A stretch of 64,000 nt of DNA from Mesorhizobium temperatum (GTDB taxonomy: Bacteria; Pseudomonadota; Alphaproteobacteria; Rhizobiales; Rhizobiaceae), in assembly GCF_002284575.1 (NCBI RefSeq), contig NZ_NPKJ01000047.1:30126-94125 (forward strand). The letters run 5' to 3'. Numbering within the stretch: the stretch's first letter is position 1; the number at the start of each line of letters is the position of its first letter. Shown here piece after piece: positions 19,968 to 30,046 of this stretch. The notes beneath the pieces are model-generated. The model saw nothing but the letters and a program-made list of their open reading frames with translations. It ran no database searches and was not told where the DNA came from. The translations under genes and the position numbers were made by a program.

Positions 19968-20846
19968 ATGAACAAGATCGAGACGATCGGCATCATCGGC
20001 GCGGGCCAGATGGGCGGCGGCATCGCCCATGTGTCCGCGCTTGCGGGCTACAAGGTGCTGGTCTACGACATCTCACCCGACCGCATCGAAAAGGGCATCG
20101 CAACGATCAGCGGCAACATGGCCCGCCAGGTCGGCTCCGGCAAACTCGAGGAAAAACTGCGCAACGAGGCGATGGCACGCATTTCGGCAGCGCCCACCAT
20201 GGCCGACCTTGCGGGTGCCGATCTGGTCATCGAAGCGGCGACCGAGGACGAGACGGTCAAGCGCAAGATCTACGCCCAGCTCTGCCCGCAGCTCAATCCC
20301 GAAGCCATCCTGGCGACGAACACCTCGTCGATCTCGATCACCCGTCTCGCCGCGCAGACCGACAGGCCGGAGCGTTTCATCGGCATCCATTTCATGAATC
20401 CGGTTCCGCTGATGAAGCTGGTCGAACTGGTGCGCGGCATCGCCACCGAGGACCAGACCTTCGAAGCAGCAAAGGCCTATGTGAACCATCTCGACAAGAC
20501 GATCACCGTCTCGGAGGATTTTCCGGCCTTCATCGTCAACCGCATCCTACTGCCGATGATCAACGAGGCGATCTACACGCTCTATGAGGGGGTCGGCTCG
20601 GTCGACGCGATCGACACCGCCATGCGGCTCGGCGCCAACCATCCGATGGGACCGCTGCAGCTCGCCGATTTCATCGGCCTCGACACCTGCCTGTCGATCA
20701 TGCAGGTGCTGCATGACGGCCTGTCGGATTCGAAATACCGCCCCTGCCCGCTGCTGGTGAAATATGTCGAGGCCGGCTGGCTCGGCCGCAAGACCGGACG
20801 CGGCTTCTACGACTATCGCGGCGAGCATCCCGTTCCGACGCGCTGA
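19968..20846 (+). CDS. 3-hydroxybutyryl-CoA dehydrogenase
   Basis: An NAD-dependent L-3-hydroxyacyl-CoA dehydrogenase (292 residues) acting in short-chain fatty-acid or polyhydroxybutyrate metabolism. The Rossmann motif GAGQMGGG is at residues 10-17, the catalytic histidine is in [15 protein letters not shown], and the C-terminal helical domain shows [18 protein letters not shown]. Length fits the single-domain bacterial Hbd/PaaH type. Its place beside etfBA fits a shared role in beta-oxidation-type reactions. Confidence 0.94.
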   Translation: MNKIETIGIIGAGQMGGGIAHVSALAGYKVLVYDISPDRIEKGIATISGNMARQVGSGKLEEKLRNEAMARISAAPTMADLAGADLVIEAATEDETVKRKIYAQLCPQLNPEAILATNTSSISITRLAAQTDRPERFIGIHFMNPVPLMKLVELVRGIATEDQTFEAAKAYVNHLDKTITVSEDFPAFIVNRILLPMINEAIYTLYEGVGSVDAIDTAMRLGANHPMGPLQLADFIGLDTCLSIMQVLHDGLSDSKYRPCPLLVKYVEAGWLGRKTGRGFYDYRGEHPVPTR

Positions 20847-21640
20847 CCGGCGATACGAGCTCACGGACATCGCGCGCGGTCGCGCTGAGTGAAGACCATG
20901 CGGCTGTTCTGTCGACAGCTTCTTGGCCGCTGATCGAAGACCGCATCAGGCCGATCCTTGCCCGTTTGCTCGCCGACCGCCGAAGCCCGATGGATTTGGC
21001 TTAAACCAGCCCGGCAGAGCGTTTCACGTAGAGCATTTGCAGCCAAGTGGAATCACTTGGCGTCACACAAATGCGGCTAAAACAAAGAGATAGAGCGGAA
21101 TGCCGGTTCAATCCAAACGCATTCCGCTTTAGGGTCAAAACTCAATCAGCGGGCTGCCGCCAATGGCCGAGATGGGTGGTTTCCTGTCGTACGTCTCGTT
21201 CATTGGAACGCGCAACGAGCGCCATAATCGGACTTACGCGGCCATCGCTATGGAGGTCGCGTCTCGGACACGTTCCGGACGTATGGTGCCACGGTAGGTC
21301 AGCACCCCAGAGATGAACTGTGTCGCGATAGCTCTGGCGTTATTCTCGACCATCACAGATGGATGAACTTCCGCTTGGAGATGCGGCGGAAGCATAGAAT
21401 ACCCGTCTCGACATAGGCCTCCAGTCTCGCCAGCAACCCATAACTAAATTCGATATGGATGGGACGGGTGGTCGTAGCCAAGTCCGCCGAGCCTAACCCA
21501 GTCATGCTAATGATGACACGGACGCTGGTTAATCTGCTCTTCGATTCGCGATTGCTATGGTAGTAATAGCCTCTCAACGCCGGTGCCGTAAGCTACTCGC
21601 TTACGCGTCGCTTTGCGGAATATCCTGAGGGAATCAGCCA
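20847..21640. other. Gene-poor gap with a palindromic repeat
   Basis: Nearly 800 bases between the dehydrogenase gene and the cyclase operon. A plus-strand frame without a start ends at 21004 (LARLLADRRSPMDLA) and may be a gene fragment. A 74-codon minus frame at 21353-21577 (start MRGYYYHSNRESKSR) has no recognisable family and weak coding character; I do not call it. The base composition is less GC-rich here than in neighbouring genes. The repeat at 21017-21131 is listed separately. Confidence 0.5.
21017..21131. repeat. Intergenic element with two hairpins
   Basis: ccaagtg (21043-21049) pairs with cacttgg (21054-21060) around gaat, with gagcatttg/caaatgc outside it. gcggaatg (21095-21102) then pairs with cattccgc (21120-21127). 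A pair of palindromes with an at-rich spacer is a common layout for rhizobial mosaic elements. Confidence 0.6.
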
Positions 21641-23203
21641 TCAGTGTCGAACGAGATAGGTTTCCATCGTGCCGACGCCTCTCAGTTCCACAGTGCCGCG
21701 CGGTTCTAGCTCCCAAGAGCCGTGCAGAGCGCGTCTGGTTGCCTCCGAGATTTGCATGCGGTCGGCTACGCCCTGGGACTCGAGCCGGCTTGCGATGTTC
21801 ACGGTTTCGCCCCAGACATCATAGACGAACCGATGTCGGCCGATCAGACCGGCGATCACCGGTCCGGTGTGTACGCCGATTCGGACGCGAAAACTATCGC
21901 TGCCCGACGCCAAGAGCCTCAACGAGTCCAGCATGGATTTTCCCAGCGCCACGGTCCTGTCGGCGTGATCGGCCGCCGGCTCCGGAAGACCACAAGCGGC
22001 CATATACGCGTCTCCGATTGTCTTGATCTTCTCCACGGAATGCTTCTCCGCCAGCGCGTCGAACATGCTGAACATCCGGTCGAGGCGCTTGATAAGGTCG
22101 GATGCCGGCAATTTCGCTGCGATAGGCGAGAATCCGACAATATCGGCAAAAAGGATGGTCACTTCCTCGAACCGGTCCGCGATGATCTCCTCGCCCCCTT
22201 GCAGCCGCGCAACGATTTGACCGGGCAAGACGGCATGTAGAAGCGAGTCGGCCCGCCGCTTTTCCGCCTCGATCCGCTGAAGATACTGGTCCTCGCGGTC
22301 GCGCCAACGCTTCTTCTCCAGACTGGAGTTGATCCGGGCGCGCAGCAGGACCGGATTGAACGGTTTAAGCAAGTAGTCGTCGGCTCCCGCCTCGATGCAG
22401 CGGACCACGGCGTCGACTTCGTTCAGCCCCGATATCATAATGACCGGGATGTGCCGCCACCGGCGCTCAGCTTTCAATCGCGAGAGCACCTCGATGCCGT
22501 TCATGTCCGGCATCAGTATGTCCAACAGAACAAGGTCGAATTCATATTCCGCAAGGCGGGTCAGCGCGGACAGGCCTGACTCGGCAGTGACTACCTGATG
22601 ACCGTCGTGCAGCAGGCGGCGCGAGAGAAGATCGCGGTTACTGCCGATGTCGTCGACGACAAGTATTCTACCGTTGCGTCCTGAGAATGCATCGCGCTCC
22701 GTCTTGCCCAGCGCCCTTTCGAGCCCTGCTGCATCGATCTCTGCCTGATCCGTCGTCCACAGCCCTTCGTTGTCGCTGGCGCGCGATAGGCCGGCAATTG
22801 CATCGACATGCGCCAACAGCTCGGCCGCAGCCGCGAGCATCACCCTGACATCTTCGTCCAATGCGTGTTCGTGCAATTCTTCGGCTTCTTCAAGGATCAT
22901 TTCGGAGTAGCCGATAATCGCGTTGAGTGGTGTTCGCAAATCGTGGCGCAGTTTCGCCTCGATCTCACGCCCTGCATGGTCCGGATAGTCGGCTTTGCCA
23001 TGGATCAAGCTGTCGATGAGGCTGTTCAATTGCCGGGCAGCGGCGCCGACCCTCTCAATATCTGGAGTGATGTGCACCAGACTGTGGTTCTGCACCTGTT
23101 CCAGCAGCAGTTCCTGAAATCCCGAGATTGCCCGTGCTGGTCCAGCAAGCGTCTGCGCCAGATGGGCGGCTATTGCGTGGCGTTGGAACTCGTTGGCAGT
23201 CAT
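21641..23203 (-). CDS. DHp-receiver-class III adenylate/guanylate cyclase
   Basis: A 520-residue soluble signalling protein and the last gene of the 21.6-27.1 kb operon. Residues about 80-140 form a histidine-kinase dimerisation domain ([18 protein letters not shown], His87), but no ATPase domain follows. Residues 178-295 are a receiver with phospho-acceptor Asp228 (LLDILMPDMNG). A signalling helix (SLLHAVLPGQIVARLQGG) leads to a class III cyclase domain with metal ligands Asp354 (FADIVGFS) and Asp398 (IKTIGDAYMA). Lys394 and Asp462 (FVYDVWGETVN) suggest ATP over GTP. The start ATG at 23203 has ggag close upstream and lies 25 bases after the receiver gene. Making cAMP in response to phosphorylation is an inference. 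Confidence 0.9.
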   Translation of the reverse strand: MTANEFQRHAIAAHLAQTLAGPARAISGFQELLLEQVQNHSLVHITPDIERVGAAARQLNSLIDSLIHGKADYPDHAGREIEAKLRHDLRTPLNAIIGYSEMILEEAEELHEHALDEDVRVMLAAAAELLAHVDAIAGLSRASDNEGLWTTDQAEIDAAGLERALGKTERDAFSGRNGRILVVDDIGSNRDLLSRRLLHDGHQVVTAESGLSALTRLAEYEFDLVLLDILMPDMNGIEVLSRLKAERRWRHIPVIMISGLNEVDAVVRCIEAGADDYLLKPFNPVLLRARINSSLEKKRWRDREDQYLQRIEAEKRRADSLLHAVLPGQIVARLQGGEEIIADRFEEVTILFADIVGFSPIAAKLPASDLIKRLDRMFSMFDALAEKHSVEKIKTIGDAYMAACGLPEPAADHADRTVALGKSMLDSLRLLASGSDSFRVRIGVHTGPVIAGLIGRHRFVYDVWGETVNIASRLESQGVADRMQISEATRRALHGSWELEPRGTVELRGVGTMETYLVRH

Positions 23204-23228
23204 GTCTCCAATCCGCCGACTCGGCGGC

Positions 23229-23600
23229 TCACGGATTTGCGGCAAGCAATTGTTCGATTTTCTGGACAAGCCTCGGCAGGTCCACCGGCTTGCTGTCGTA
23301 GTCATCGCAGCCGGCCTCAAGCGCCAATTCCCGATCGCTGGTCATAGCATGCGCAGAAAGCGCGATTATAGGGATCCCCGAGGTGGCCGGATCAGCCTTG
23401 ATCCGCCGTGTCGCCTCCCATCCGTCCATCACGGGCAGGCTCATATCCATAAGGATCAGATCCGGTCTTTCCGAAATGGTTAGTTCCACGCCGGATTGTC
23501 CGTTTTCCGCAATAAGCACTTCGAACCCACGCCGCGACAACCGCCGCGAGAGCATGTCGCGATTCATTTCGTTGTCTTCCACCAGAAGGATTCTCGTCAT
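23229..23600 (-). CDS. Stand-alone CheY-like response regulator
   Basis: A 123-residue single receiver domain with no output domain. The acidic pocket is in LVEDNEMN, phospho-acceptor Asp52 in LMDMSLPVMDG, the conserved Ser in ALSAHA and the Lys in DSKPVD. It resembles DivK-type diffusible receivers. It lies between the hybrid kinase (49 bases upstream) and the cyclase (25 bases downstream) on the same strand, so it is probably a mobile phosphate shuttle or sink within this relay. Confidence 0.93.
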   Translation of the reverse strand: MTRILLVEDNEMNRDMLSRRLSRRGFEVLIAENGQSGVELTISERPDLILMDMSLPVMDGWEATRRIKADPATSGIPIIALSAHAMTSDRELALEAGCDDYDSKPVDLPRLVQKIEQLLAANP

Positions 23601-23649
23601 CTTCGGCCTCTTCTAACGATGGGTCAACGAACTGAGATGCCGGGCCAAC

Positions 23650-26382
23650 CTACTCGGCCGCGGAAATCTGGCGTTCGAGCGCCTTGACCAATTGAGACCT
23701 GCTGTTCGCGCCCTTGCTCACAACGGCAACCGCCCTATCGCGGAGCCATTCGAGCTCGTTCATCGACAGATCTTTCGAGGTAACTACGACCACCGGAATA
23801 TTCTGCAGTTCGGGCGTCTGCTGCATCTCACTCAATGTCTGAAACCCGTCCATTTCGGGCATCAGCAGATCAAGCACCACCAGGCGCGGCAACAACCGTT
23901 TCATCAGGCCAAGGCCGCGCACGCCGTCGCTTGCCTCGTGAACCCGCCAATCCTTCTTGATCAGGATACGCCGAAGGAAATCGCGGGAGGCTTGGTCGTC
24001 ATCAATTACAAGCACATCGCGGTTGCCACCGCCGCAAGCCTCAATTGTTTGAATCAGCTTCTCGGTGTCGATCGGCTTCGTCAGGTATTCAACCGCCCCG
24101 AGTGAGAGGCCGAGTTCGCGATCTGCAAGTATCGTCGCAAGGATCACAGGAATCTCGCAAAGCTCCCTATCGTTCTTCAGAGATCGCAGCACTGACCAGC
24201 CGTCCTGATGCGGCATGATGATGTCGAGAATGATCGCCGCGGGGCGATGCGCTCGAGCAGCGGCTATTCCTTCCTCGCCGCTTGCTGCTTCGAACGATGC
24301 CAGTCCCGCCTCCGCCAAGGCGCTGGCGATGACGGTTCGGGCGGCTGGTTCATCATCTATGATCAGAACCGCCTTGTCTCGTGGCGGCAACGGCACAGCT
24401 TCGGAGGGGTGTTGCTCGCTAGATTCTTTTTTGAACTCGGCTGGAATCTCCATTGTGAAGGTCGAGCCTTTTCCGAGTTCGCTCTCGACCTTTACAACGC
24501 CTCCGATCATTCGGCTAAAACTCCGGGTTATGCTGAGGCCAAGCCCCGTTCCGCCATAGTTGCGAGTGGTGGATGCGTCCGCCTGCGTAAAAGCGTCGAA
24601 GAGCCGTTCCTGCTGCTCCGACGTCATCCCGATCCCGGTGTCGGACACTTTGAATATCAGCCAATCGCCGTTTGGTCGCCTGTCGCGACGCACCGCGAGT
24701 GTTACTCGACCCCCTTCGGTAAACTTGGCGGCGTTGCTGAGCAGGTTAAACAGGTTCTGACGCAACTTCGTCTGGTCCGAATGCATTTTCCCGAGGTCGT
24801 CCTCGAGGTCCAGTACGAAACCGTTTCGGTTTTTCGCCATCAGAGGCGCGACTGTGGCCTGGACGTCGCGCATCAAATCGGCGACGTCGAACATTTCCAA
24901 GAAAATTTCCATCTTGTTCGCCTCGATCTTCGACAAGTCGAGGATGTCGTTGATGAGCGCCAGGAGATGGCGACCAGCCGCGGCGATCTTCTCCAGTTCC
25001 GGAACGAATTCCACCATGTGCTGGTCGCTCGCATCTTCGATCAGCATCTCGCTGTAGCCAATAATCGCGTTCAGCGGCGTACGCAGTTCGTGGCTGACGG
25101 ATGCGACGAAGCGGCTCTTGGCTTCATTCGTCGATTCAGCACGGCTCTTGGCGCGCTCGAGTTCGTCTTGTCTCTGTTTCAATTCCGTGATGTCGGTGTA
25201 AACGGCGACCGCGCCGCCGTCAGGCGTTTTTCGCCTGCTTACGCGAACCCATCTGTCGCCGAAGCGATCCTCACCGACGACGCCCGCCGGGTCCTTTTGG
25301 ATGTGTAACCGCTGGGCAATCCACTCCTCCGGCGACGCGCCCGCAAGGTCGACTTGCCCGCCCGCCAGGCGTTGCTCCAAGATTTCTTGGAAGCTTTGCC
25401 CAGGAAGAGAAGCTCGCGCATGGTCAGGGAAGAATTCGCAAAATTTGCTGTTGGCCAGGATGACCCTGTCCTGCGGATCGAATAGGACAAATCCGTCAGA
25501 AATTGCCTCAAGCGCCGCTGCGATCGTCCGTCTTTGCTGCTCCGCCTCGTCTTCCAGTCGTTTCTTTTCAATCGCGCCCGCGCGAAAAAGTCGAAGCGTC
25601 CGCGACATTGCGCCGAGTTCGTCGCCTCCCTCAATCGGTATTTCAATATCGTAGCGTCCTTGCGTCAGTTCGCCGATGACCCGGTTCAGCCGCCGTAACG
25701 GGCCAATGATCGAGCGAAGAACAAGGATTGTAAGAAGCGACCCAATCAACAGCACGATGACCACCAGAATGGCAGCGGTAGTCGCGGTTTTCTGGGCTAG
25801 CCTTACAGCCTCGTTGCGAGCAGCTTCTGCCTCGGCGCTCACTTGCTCGACAAGTTTGTTAAGGGCGGCATCGACATTCGTGCTGTGGGTTCGCGCCTCG
25901 GCCAGGAGAGCGTTTCCAATGATGCGGTTATCCTGAGTATAGCTGTCCGCCGCCTGTAGTGCCCTTTTGACGTAGTCATCGATCTCGACACGGATTTCCC
26001 TCACTGCATCGGGGGATGATTTCGAAAGGCCGTCCAGTTGGTCCAGCAGTCGCTCACGCGCCTGCTCGGCATTCCGCTGGGAGTTCATTAGCAAGCTGAC
26101 CGACAAATCGGTGAGCCAGTATCGCAATTCGCCAAAGGTCACGTGCGCCGCAGCCGCAGTCGCCGCGAGATCGAACAATGCCTTAGTGTCTGCGGTGCGG
26201 TCGGCACTGCGATAAAGCGCCTGCGTGAGAAGGATGGAAGATACGATGAGACTGACGAGGCCGGCCGCTGTCAGTGCAGCTACGCGGGCCGCGATCGGCA
26301 GACTGGCAAGGCGACGTCCCAGGGATTTCGACGGCGCCGGTATGGCTTCCACCTCGTGGGGTGTCTGTTCCAGGACGCTCAT
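23650..26382 (-). CDS. Membrane hybrid sensor histidine kinase with two receiver domains
   Basis: A 910-residue sensor. Transmembrane helices lie at about 33-55 and 202-223, around a mostly helical periplasmic region. A HAMP domain (about 222-275), a PAS domain (about 285-400; [19 protein letters not shown]), the HisKA domain with His431 in [10 protein letters not shown] and an HATPase domain ([24 protein letters not shown]) follow. Two receivers have phospho-acceptors Asp720 and Asp838. ATG at 26382 overlaps the stop of the upstream heme-protein gene (atga), so the two are coupled and the heme protein is likely its sensory partner. The frame open further upstream is not used. Confidence 0.93.
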   Translation of the reverse strand: MSVLEQTPHEVEAIPAPSKSLGRRLASLPIAARVAALTAAGLVSLIVSSILLTQALYRSADRTADTKALFDLAATAAAAHVTFGELRYWLTDLSVSLLMNSQRNAEQARERLLDQLDGLSKSSPDAVREIRVEIDDYVKRALQAADSYTQDNRIIGNALLAEARTHSTNVDAALNKLVEQVSAEAEAARNEAVRLAQKTATTAAILVVIVLLIGSLLTILVLRSIIGPLRRLNRVIGELTQGRYDIEIPIEGGDELGAMSRTLRLFRAGAIEKKRLEDEAEQQRRTIAAALEAISDGFVLFDPQDRVILANSKFCEFFPDHARASLPGQSFQEILEQRLAGGQVDLAGASPEEWIAQRLHIQKDPAGVVGEDRFGDRWVRVSRRKTPDGGAVAVYTDITELKQRQDELERAKSRAESTNEAKSRFVASVSHELRTPLNAIIGYSEMLIEDASDQHMVEFVPELEKIAAAGRHLLALINDILDLSKIEANKMEIFLEMFDVADLMRDVQATVAPLMAKNRNGFVLDLEDDLGKMHSDQTKLRQNLFNLLSNAAKFTEGGRVTLAVRRDRRPNGDWLIFKVSDTGIGMTSEQQERLFDAFTQADASTTRNYGGTGLGLSITRSFSRMIGGVVKVESELGKGSTFTMEIPAEFKKESSEQHPSEAVPLPPRDKAVLIIDDEPAARTVIASALAEAGLASFEAASGEEGIAAARAHRPAAIILDIIMPHQDGWSVLRSLKNDRELCEIPVILATILADRELGLSLGAVEYLTKPIDTEKLIQTIEACGGGNRDVLVIDDDQASRDFLRRILIKKDWRVHEASDGVRGLGLMKRLLPRLVVLDLLMPEMDGFQTLSEMQQTPELQNIPVVVVTSKDLSMNELEWLRDRAVAVVSKGANSRSQLVKALERQISAAE

Positions 26383-27146
26383 TTGAACAAGACGATGCTG
26401 ATTGCGCCCCCCAGATCGCCGGCTTTTCCGCCCTCCTTGGGATATCCAGTTATGTCGATGTCGCCCTTCGGCTCGCCGTGGCAGGAAAGGCACGACTCCG
26501 TATAGTATTCGGGCAGGAGCATTCGAAATGCCGGGCGTCCCTCCACCTCCGTCACATCCGTGTAGGCTTCGCCTTTTGCTCTCTTCGGATCTGAAAAGAC
26601 GCTTACGATGATGTTGGCTTCCCAAGCGTCCGGAAGAGATTTGCGGTTGCGCACGAGTTGCTCGGGCGCAGTCACGCGCACCAGAGCTTCGTTGCCAACC
26701 TTGGCGGCGAATTTCTCATTCAACATACGCGCGAAAACGGCCGGCACGAAGCCCTTGAACCCGATCCCAGCGCGGTTGATGTCATCTTGCTGCTCGTCCA
26801 CCACCTCCCGCATAGCCCCAATCTGGGCCTCAAGCAGACGCCGGTCGCGATTGGTCAATTCGCCGGAAAACGGGTCCTGGCCGGTGTTTTTTGAGTAAAC
26901 GGCGATGGCCTCGCTCGCAAACCGCTCGCTGTCGAGGTGCTTGTCGCCAAGTGCGGGATCGTTGATTAGGGTCTGATAGTTGGAGAGAACGCTTCGCCCC
27001 GCGCGAAGCAATTCCGCAAGGCGGATTCCCATCGCGACATCTTCAGTAACTCCCGCTCCCATCGCAGCCGGCGCGAGGAACGCGCAACCGACAAGAGCAA
27101 CGCCAATGCTTCTCCGCGTCAAGGTTGACAGGGCGAACATCTCCAT
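26379..27146 (-). CDS. Periplasmic DUF3365 c-type heme protein
   Basis: A 255-residue exported protein of the DUF3365 (Tll0287-like) family, whose members bind heme and are proposed redox or gas sensors. A signal peptide spans about residues 1-31 ([18 protein letters not shown]). The mature part has an amphipathic helical start, then a PAS-like fold. The single c-heme motif CLSCH is at 219-223, followed by [18 protein letters not shown]. In many homologues this domain is fused to a kinase; here it is a separate gene with a 4-base overlap with the hybrid kinase. Start ATG at 27146 or 27140. Confidence 0.87.
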   Translation of the reverse strand: MEMFALSTLTRRSIGVALVGCAFLAPAAMGAGVTEDVAMGIRLAELLRAGRSVLSNYQTLINDPALGDKHLDSERFASEAIAVYSKNTGQDPFSGELTNRDRRLLEAQIGAMREVVDEQQDDINRAGIGFKGFVPAVFARMLNEKFAAKVGNEALVRVTAPEQLVRNRKSLPDAWEANIIVSVFSDPKRAKGEAYTDVTEVEGRPAFRMLLPEYYTESCLSCHGEPKGDIDITGYPKEGGKAGDLGGAISIVLFK

Positions 27147-27401
27147 CCCGTCGAAAGAAGCCAAAGAAAAAGTATAGCACGAAGCAGGTCGATAGCGTAG
27201 CGACAAACGCACATGCGCAAGCGGGGAGAGAAGGAACGAAGCATCCGCCGCCCGTTCCAAAGCGGCCCTGGCCCGCAAACCCGTTTTTGTCTAGGAAGCT
27301 GACCTCTAGCGGGTGGAGCCCTCCCGAAATGATATGCTTTCACATGACGGCCTTGGTGGTGGAATGTCGACGCGGGCCTAGTACCGCTCACCGCCCCAGA
27401 T

Positions 27402-28479
27402 CACCCGGCCGCCCATATCGGTAAGCCAATCGCTGCGCCTCTGCGCGGCACGGATGTGACGCTCGCCGCCGCCGCCCGCTCCGCCTCCGTGACGACCGCC
27501 ATGACATAGGACGATCTCGTCGGGACGTCCATCTGGGAAGCCCGGCGCGGATCAGCAGCAAGACGAGTGCGAGAGGCAGTGTTGGCGCGAGCCCCGCCAG
27601 CTCAGGGCGATGCTGGACGGGATGTGCGTGAACACCATCGTGTCGATGAGCCCGATGCGCCGCGACAGCCAGACGGCAACGGGGAACGAGAATGCCGACA
27701 GGACCCCCGACCAGAAAAGAAGACGCCTGCCTCGGCAAGCGACAGACCGAACTTCTCGAACAGCCACAGGGCGAGCAGCGACTGGACGACGAAGCCTCCG
27801 GCAAAGGCGTCATGCTGAACAAAGCCGCAAGCTTGAACACGATCTTGCGCGAGGGGCCAAGCGCGGACCCTGTTGTAGAATCCGCCGTGGGACGACGTCG
27901 CTGGATCCGCGCGTAGAGGAAGCCGCCGAGGAGGCCCAGAAATGCATAGAGGACGAACATCGCCTTGATGGCGCTCCATTGATCAAGGCCGAGCGGAACC
28001 AGCGGATCAGGTGTTGCCGAGGCGAGCGCTCCAACCGCGCCTGCAAGCGCGCCCAAAAGGCTGTAGTGGGCAAACATCCTGGTGCGCTCGGCATCAGCGA
28101 CTTCGCGCGCAAGTACGGCGTGCTCCAATGGCACAAAGACACTGACGCTGCCGGCCGAAGGATTGACCGTGCCTGCGAACGCGATCACGAGCAGCAGCGC
28201 GTAGTCATGGAATAGGGCAAAGGCCACACCGGTGGCGACCATCAGACTGGCAGCAGCAAACAGGAGCCGGCGATGATCGGATCGAACGCCGGCGATGCCG
28301 ACGCCGATTGTCAAGAGTGCCGAGCCAAGCAGGGACGCGGTCGCGATGACCCTGACCTGAAGAGGCGAGAAGCTAAGTCCAAGCAGGTAAGCGGGCAGCA
28401 GGACGGCCAAGAAGCCATCGCCCATGTCGCGCAAGGCGCGCGCCATAAACAGAAAGGTCGTCGAATGGATCCGTTGCAC
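27402..28479 (-). pseudogene. MFS transporter pseudogene with several frameshifts
   Basis: A GTG at 28479, with aggaggg upstream, begins a major facilitator protein (STTFLFMARALRDMGDGF, then SVFVPLEHAVLAREV). The frame is intact to about 27815, where LFSM should be followed by DAFAGGFVVQS; one base is missing. Further shifts are needed near 27720 (FFWSGVLSAFSFPVAVWL), 27598 (LAGLAPTLPLAL) and 27538 (MDVPTRSSYVMAVV). The sequence then ends early after ASVTSVP, without the last helices. At least four frameshifts plus a lost 3' end rule out a functional protein. Confidence 0.88.
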
Positions 28480-28817
28480 CTGTGCACCGCCCTCCTGTGC
28501 TCCGGCTTTGACGCGCCAGAGGTTCGGAAATGATGGCGCGGTCGCCTCAGAGATTCCAGCGAGGGGAAGTTTCGGCCCCGATCCCAGCGTTGCCGCCCAT
28601 GTGGTCAGACAGTGATGTGAGCTAGTCGCCCGCGGCGAAGGTCGCCTTCGAGTGGCAATCGGCGACATTCCACTCGAACAAGCGAAAGGACCGTGTTGGG
28701 TCATGGGCGTGAGTTCAGCCGAGGGCGAGCGAAACTTCCGCTTGGGGTCGAACTAGGTCGCTCAGAATGAATGAGTTTTGACCTTAGAGCATCATGGTCT
28801 CCGATCGCGGGCCGTCG
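28480..28817. other. Intergenic gap, inverted repeat only
   Basis: About 340 bases between the MFS pseudogene and the anti-sigma gene. ttcgagtgg (28647-28655) pairs with ccactcgaa (28670-28678), and a smaller cgaagg/ccttcg palindrome adjoins it. I see no gene or RNA. Confidence 0.5.
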
Positions 28818-29456
28818 CTACCAGCGCACGAAAAGCCGCCCGCCGAGCGCGCCGAGCGCGGCGAGGATGGCAATGGCGATCGTGTACCAGGTGGCGACGA
28901 AAAGCGGCGAGTCGTCGAAGCAGTGCGCGGCATAGAAAGTTGCCGCCAGCCCACCGGCGAGCAGGCCCGCCACCGTTCCGGCAAGCACCGGCCGCGTCGG
29001 CGCGCCATAGCGCAGCACCGCCAGGAAGATGGCAAGCGGACCGATGCCGATCAGCGGAATGAACGTCAGGCAGACAACCAGATTGCTGCCGACCAGCCGC
29101 CGGCCCCAGTCGGCCGCAGGCACGGAAAGGAGCTCCAGCACCACGGCAACGATCACCAGCAGCGGTGCGGCAATCATCCAGGCCGCCGCCCTGCCCGTCG
29201 ATGCACCGGGTGTCGACAGGGCGCGGATCAAGGCGAAGGCGCTGACGGCTAGAGCCATCGTGAAGACGAACTTGGCAAGGAAGCGCATCGTATGCATGGC
29301 GGTGGCGATATCGGTGCGTGGGCCGATCGCCAGCCAGAACACGACCGCCGCGATCACAGTAGCCACACCTGCGCTCATCCACCAGGCCGAGCCAAGCGGC
29401 ATCGCCGTGCTGCGGGCATCGGCGTCGAGCGCCTTGATGAGATCGTCGGTCCTCAT
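28818..29456 (-). CDS. NrsF-family (DUF1109) membrane anti-sigma factor
   Basis: A 212-residue inner-membrane protein with six hydrophobic helices and a short cytoplasmic N-terminus (MRTDDLIKALDADA), the DUF1109/NrsF layout. Characterised relatives hold a SigF-type ECF sigma factor at the membrane and release it under stress such as heavy metals or oxidants. A conserved-looking cysteine is in AAHCFDDSP near the C-terminus; a second, in LVVCLTF, may be its partner. The ATG is one base after the sigma gene's stop, so the two are co-translated. Confidence 0.9.
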   Translation of the reverse strand: MRTDDLIKALDADARSTAMPLGSAWWMSAGVATVIAAVVFWLAIGPRTDIATAMHTMRFLAKFVFTMALAVSAFALIRALSTPGASTGRAAAWMIAAPLLVIVAVVLELLSVPAADWGRRLVGSNLVVCLTFIPLIGIGPLAIFLAVLRYGAPTRPVLAGTVAGLLAGGLAATFYAAHCFDDSPLFVATWYTIAIAILAALGALGGRLFVRW

Positions 29457-29457
29457 G

Positions 29458-30027
29458 TCATTCCCGCTTGAGCTGTTTGGCCCGCCCGAATTGTTTGGCC
29501 CCGAACCGTTTGGCGATGGTTGCGAGCCCACGATGCAGCGATACGCGCACCGCCGTCTCGCTGATGCCGAACTTTGCTGCCGTCTCGCCGATGGAACAGC
29601 CTTCAACCGATACCGACGAGACCACGGAACGTTGCGCCGGCGGCAGGCCGTCCAACGCCCGATTGATGTCGCGCTCGCTGACCGTCTCGGCCTCCGGTTC
29701 GGCGAAGGTCTCGGCGATCTCATCGATCTCGATCTCGATGCGCCGACCGCGCCGCCGAAAGGCGTCGATCAGCTTGAAACGCGCTATGGCGTAGACCCAG
29801 GGCAGCACAGCCAGATCCTGGCGCCAGGTATGCCGTTTCACATGAATGGCCAGCAAGGTTTCCTGCACAACATCCTCGGGATCGACACCGCCCTGAACGA
29901 TCTTGCGCCTGATAAAGCCGCGAACGAGAGCAGCCGTCCGGTGCAGAAAATCGGCGTAAGCCCTTTCATCTCCCGCGATCGCGGCCCGCATCAGCCGGGA
30001 AAGCTCGGCCTCGTCCTTGCCGGTCAC
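29458..30027 (-). CDS. ECF sigma factor (SigF/NrsF-associated group)
   Basis: A 189-residue extracytoplasmic-function sigma factor. Region 2 is at about residues 25-95, with VDPEDVVQETLLAIHVKRHTW and WVYAIARFKLIDAFRRRGRR. Region 4 is at about 125-180 (LPPAQRSVVSSV, SIGETAAKFGISETAVRVSLHRG). It directs polymerase to a small stress regulon and is probably held inactive by the NrsF-type protein encoded next to it. A matching promoter motif lies just upstream of its own ATG, suggesting autoregulation. It is divergent from fbpA. Confidence 0.93.
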   Translation of the reverse strand: MTGKDEAELSRLMRAAIAGDERAYADFLHRTAALVRGFIRRKIVQGGVDPEDVVQETLLAIHVKRHTWRQDLAVLPWVYAIARFKLIDAFRRRGRRIEIEIDEIAETFAEPEAETVSERDINRALDGLPPAQRSVVSSVSVEGCSIGETAAKFGISETAVRVSLHRGLATIAKRFGAKQFGRAKQLKRE

Positions 30028-30046
30028 ATGAGTTCACTCCCCGATA

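Noticed and set aside
21353..21577. 74-codon minus-strand frame downstream of the cyclase gene
   Set aside because: No recognisable domain, no clear ribosome site, and weak codon bias. It could be a remnant, but support is too thin to list as a gene.
27147..27401. Possible gene between the heme protein and the MFS pseudogene
   Set aside because: Minus-strand frames here are short, extend the heme-protein frame without a signal peptide at the right place, and show no family pattern; it is treated as the operon's promoter region.
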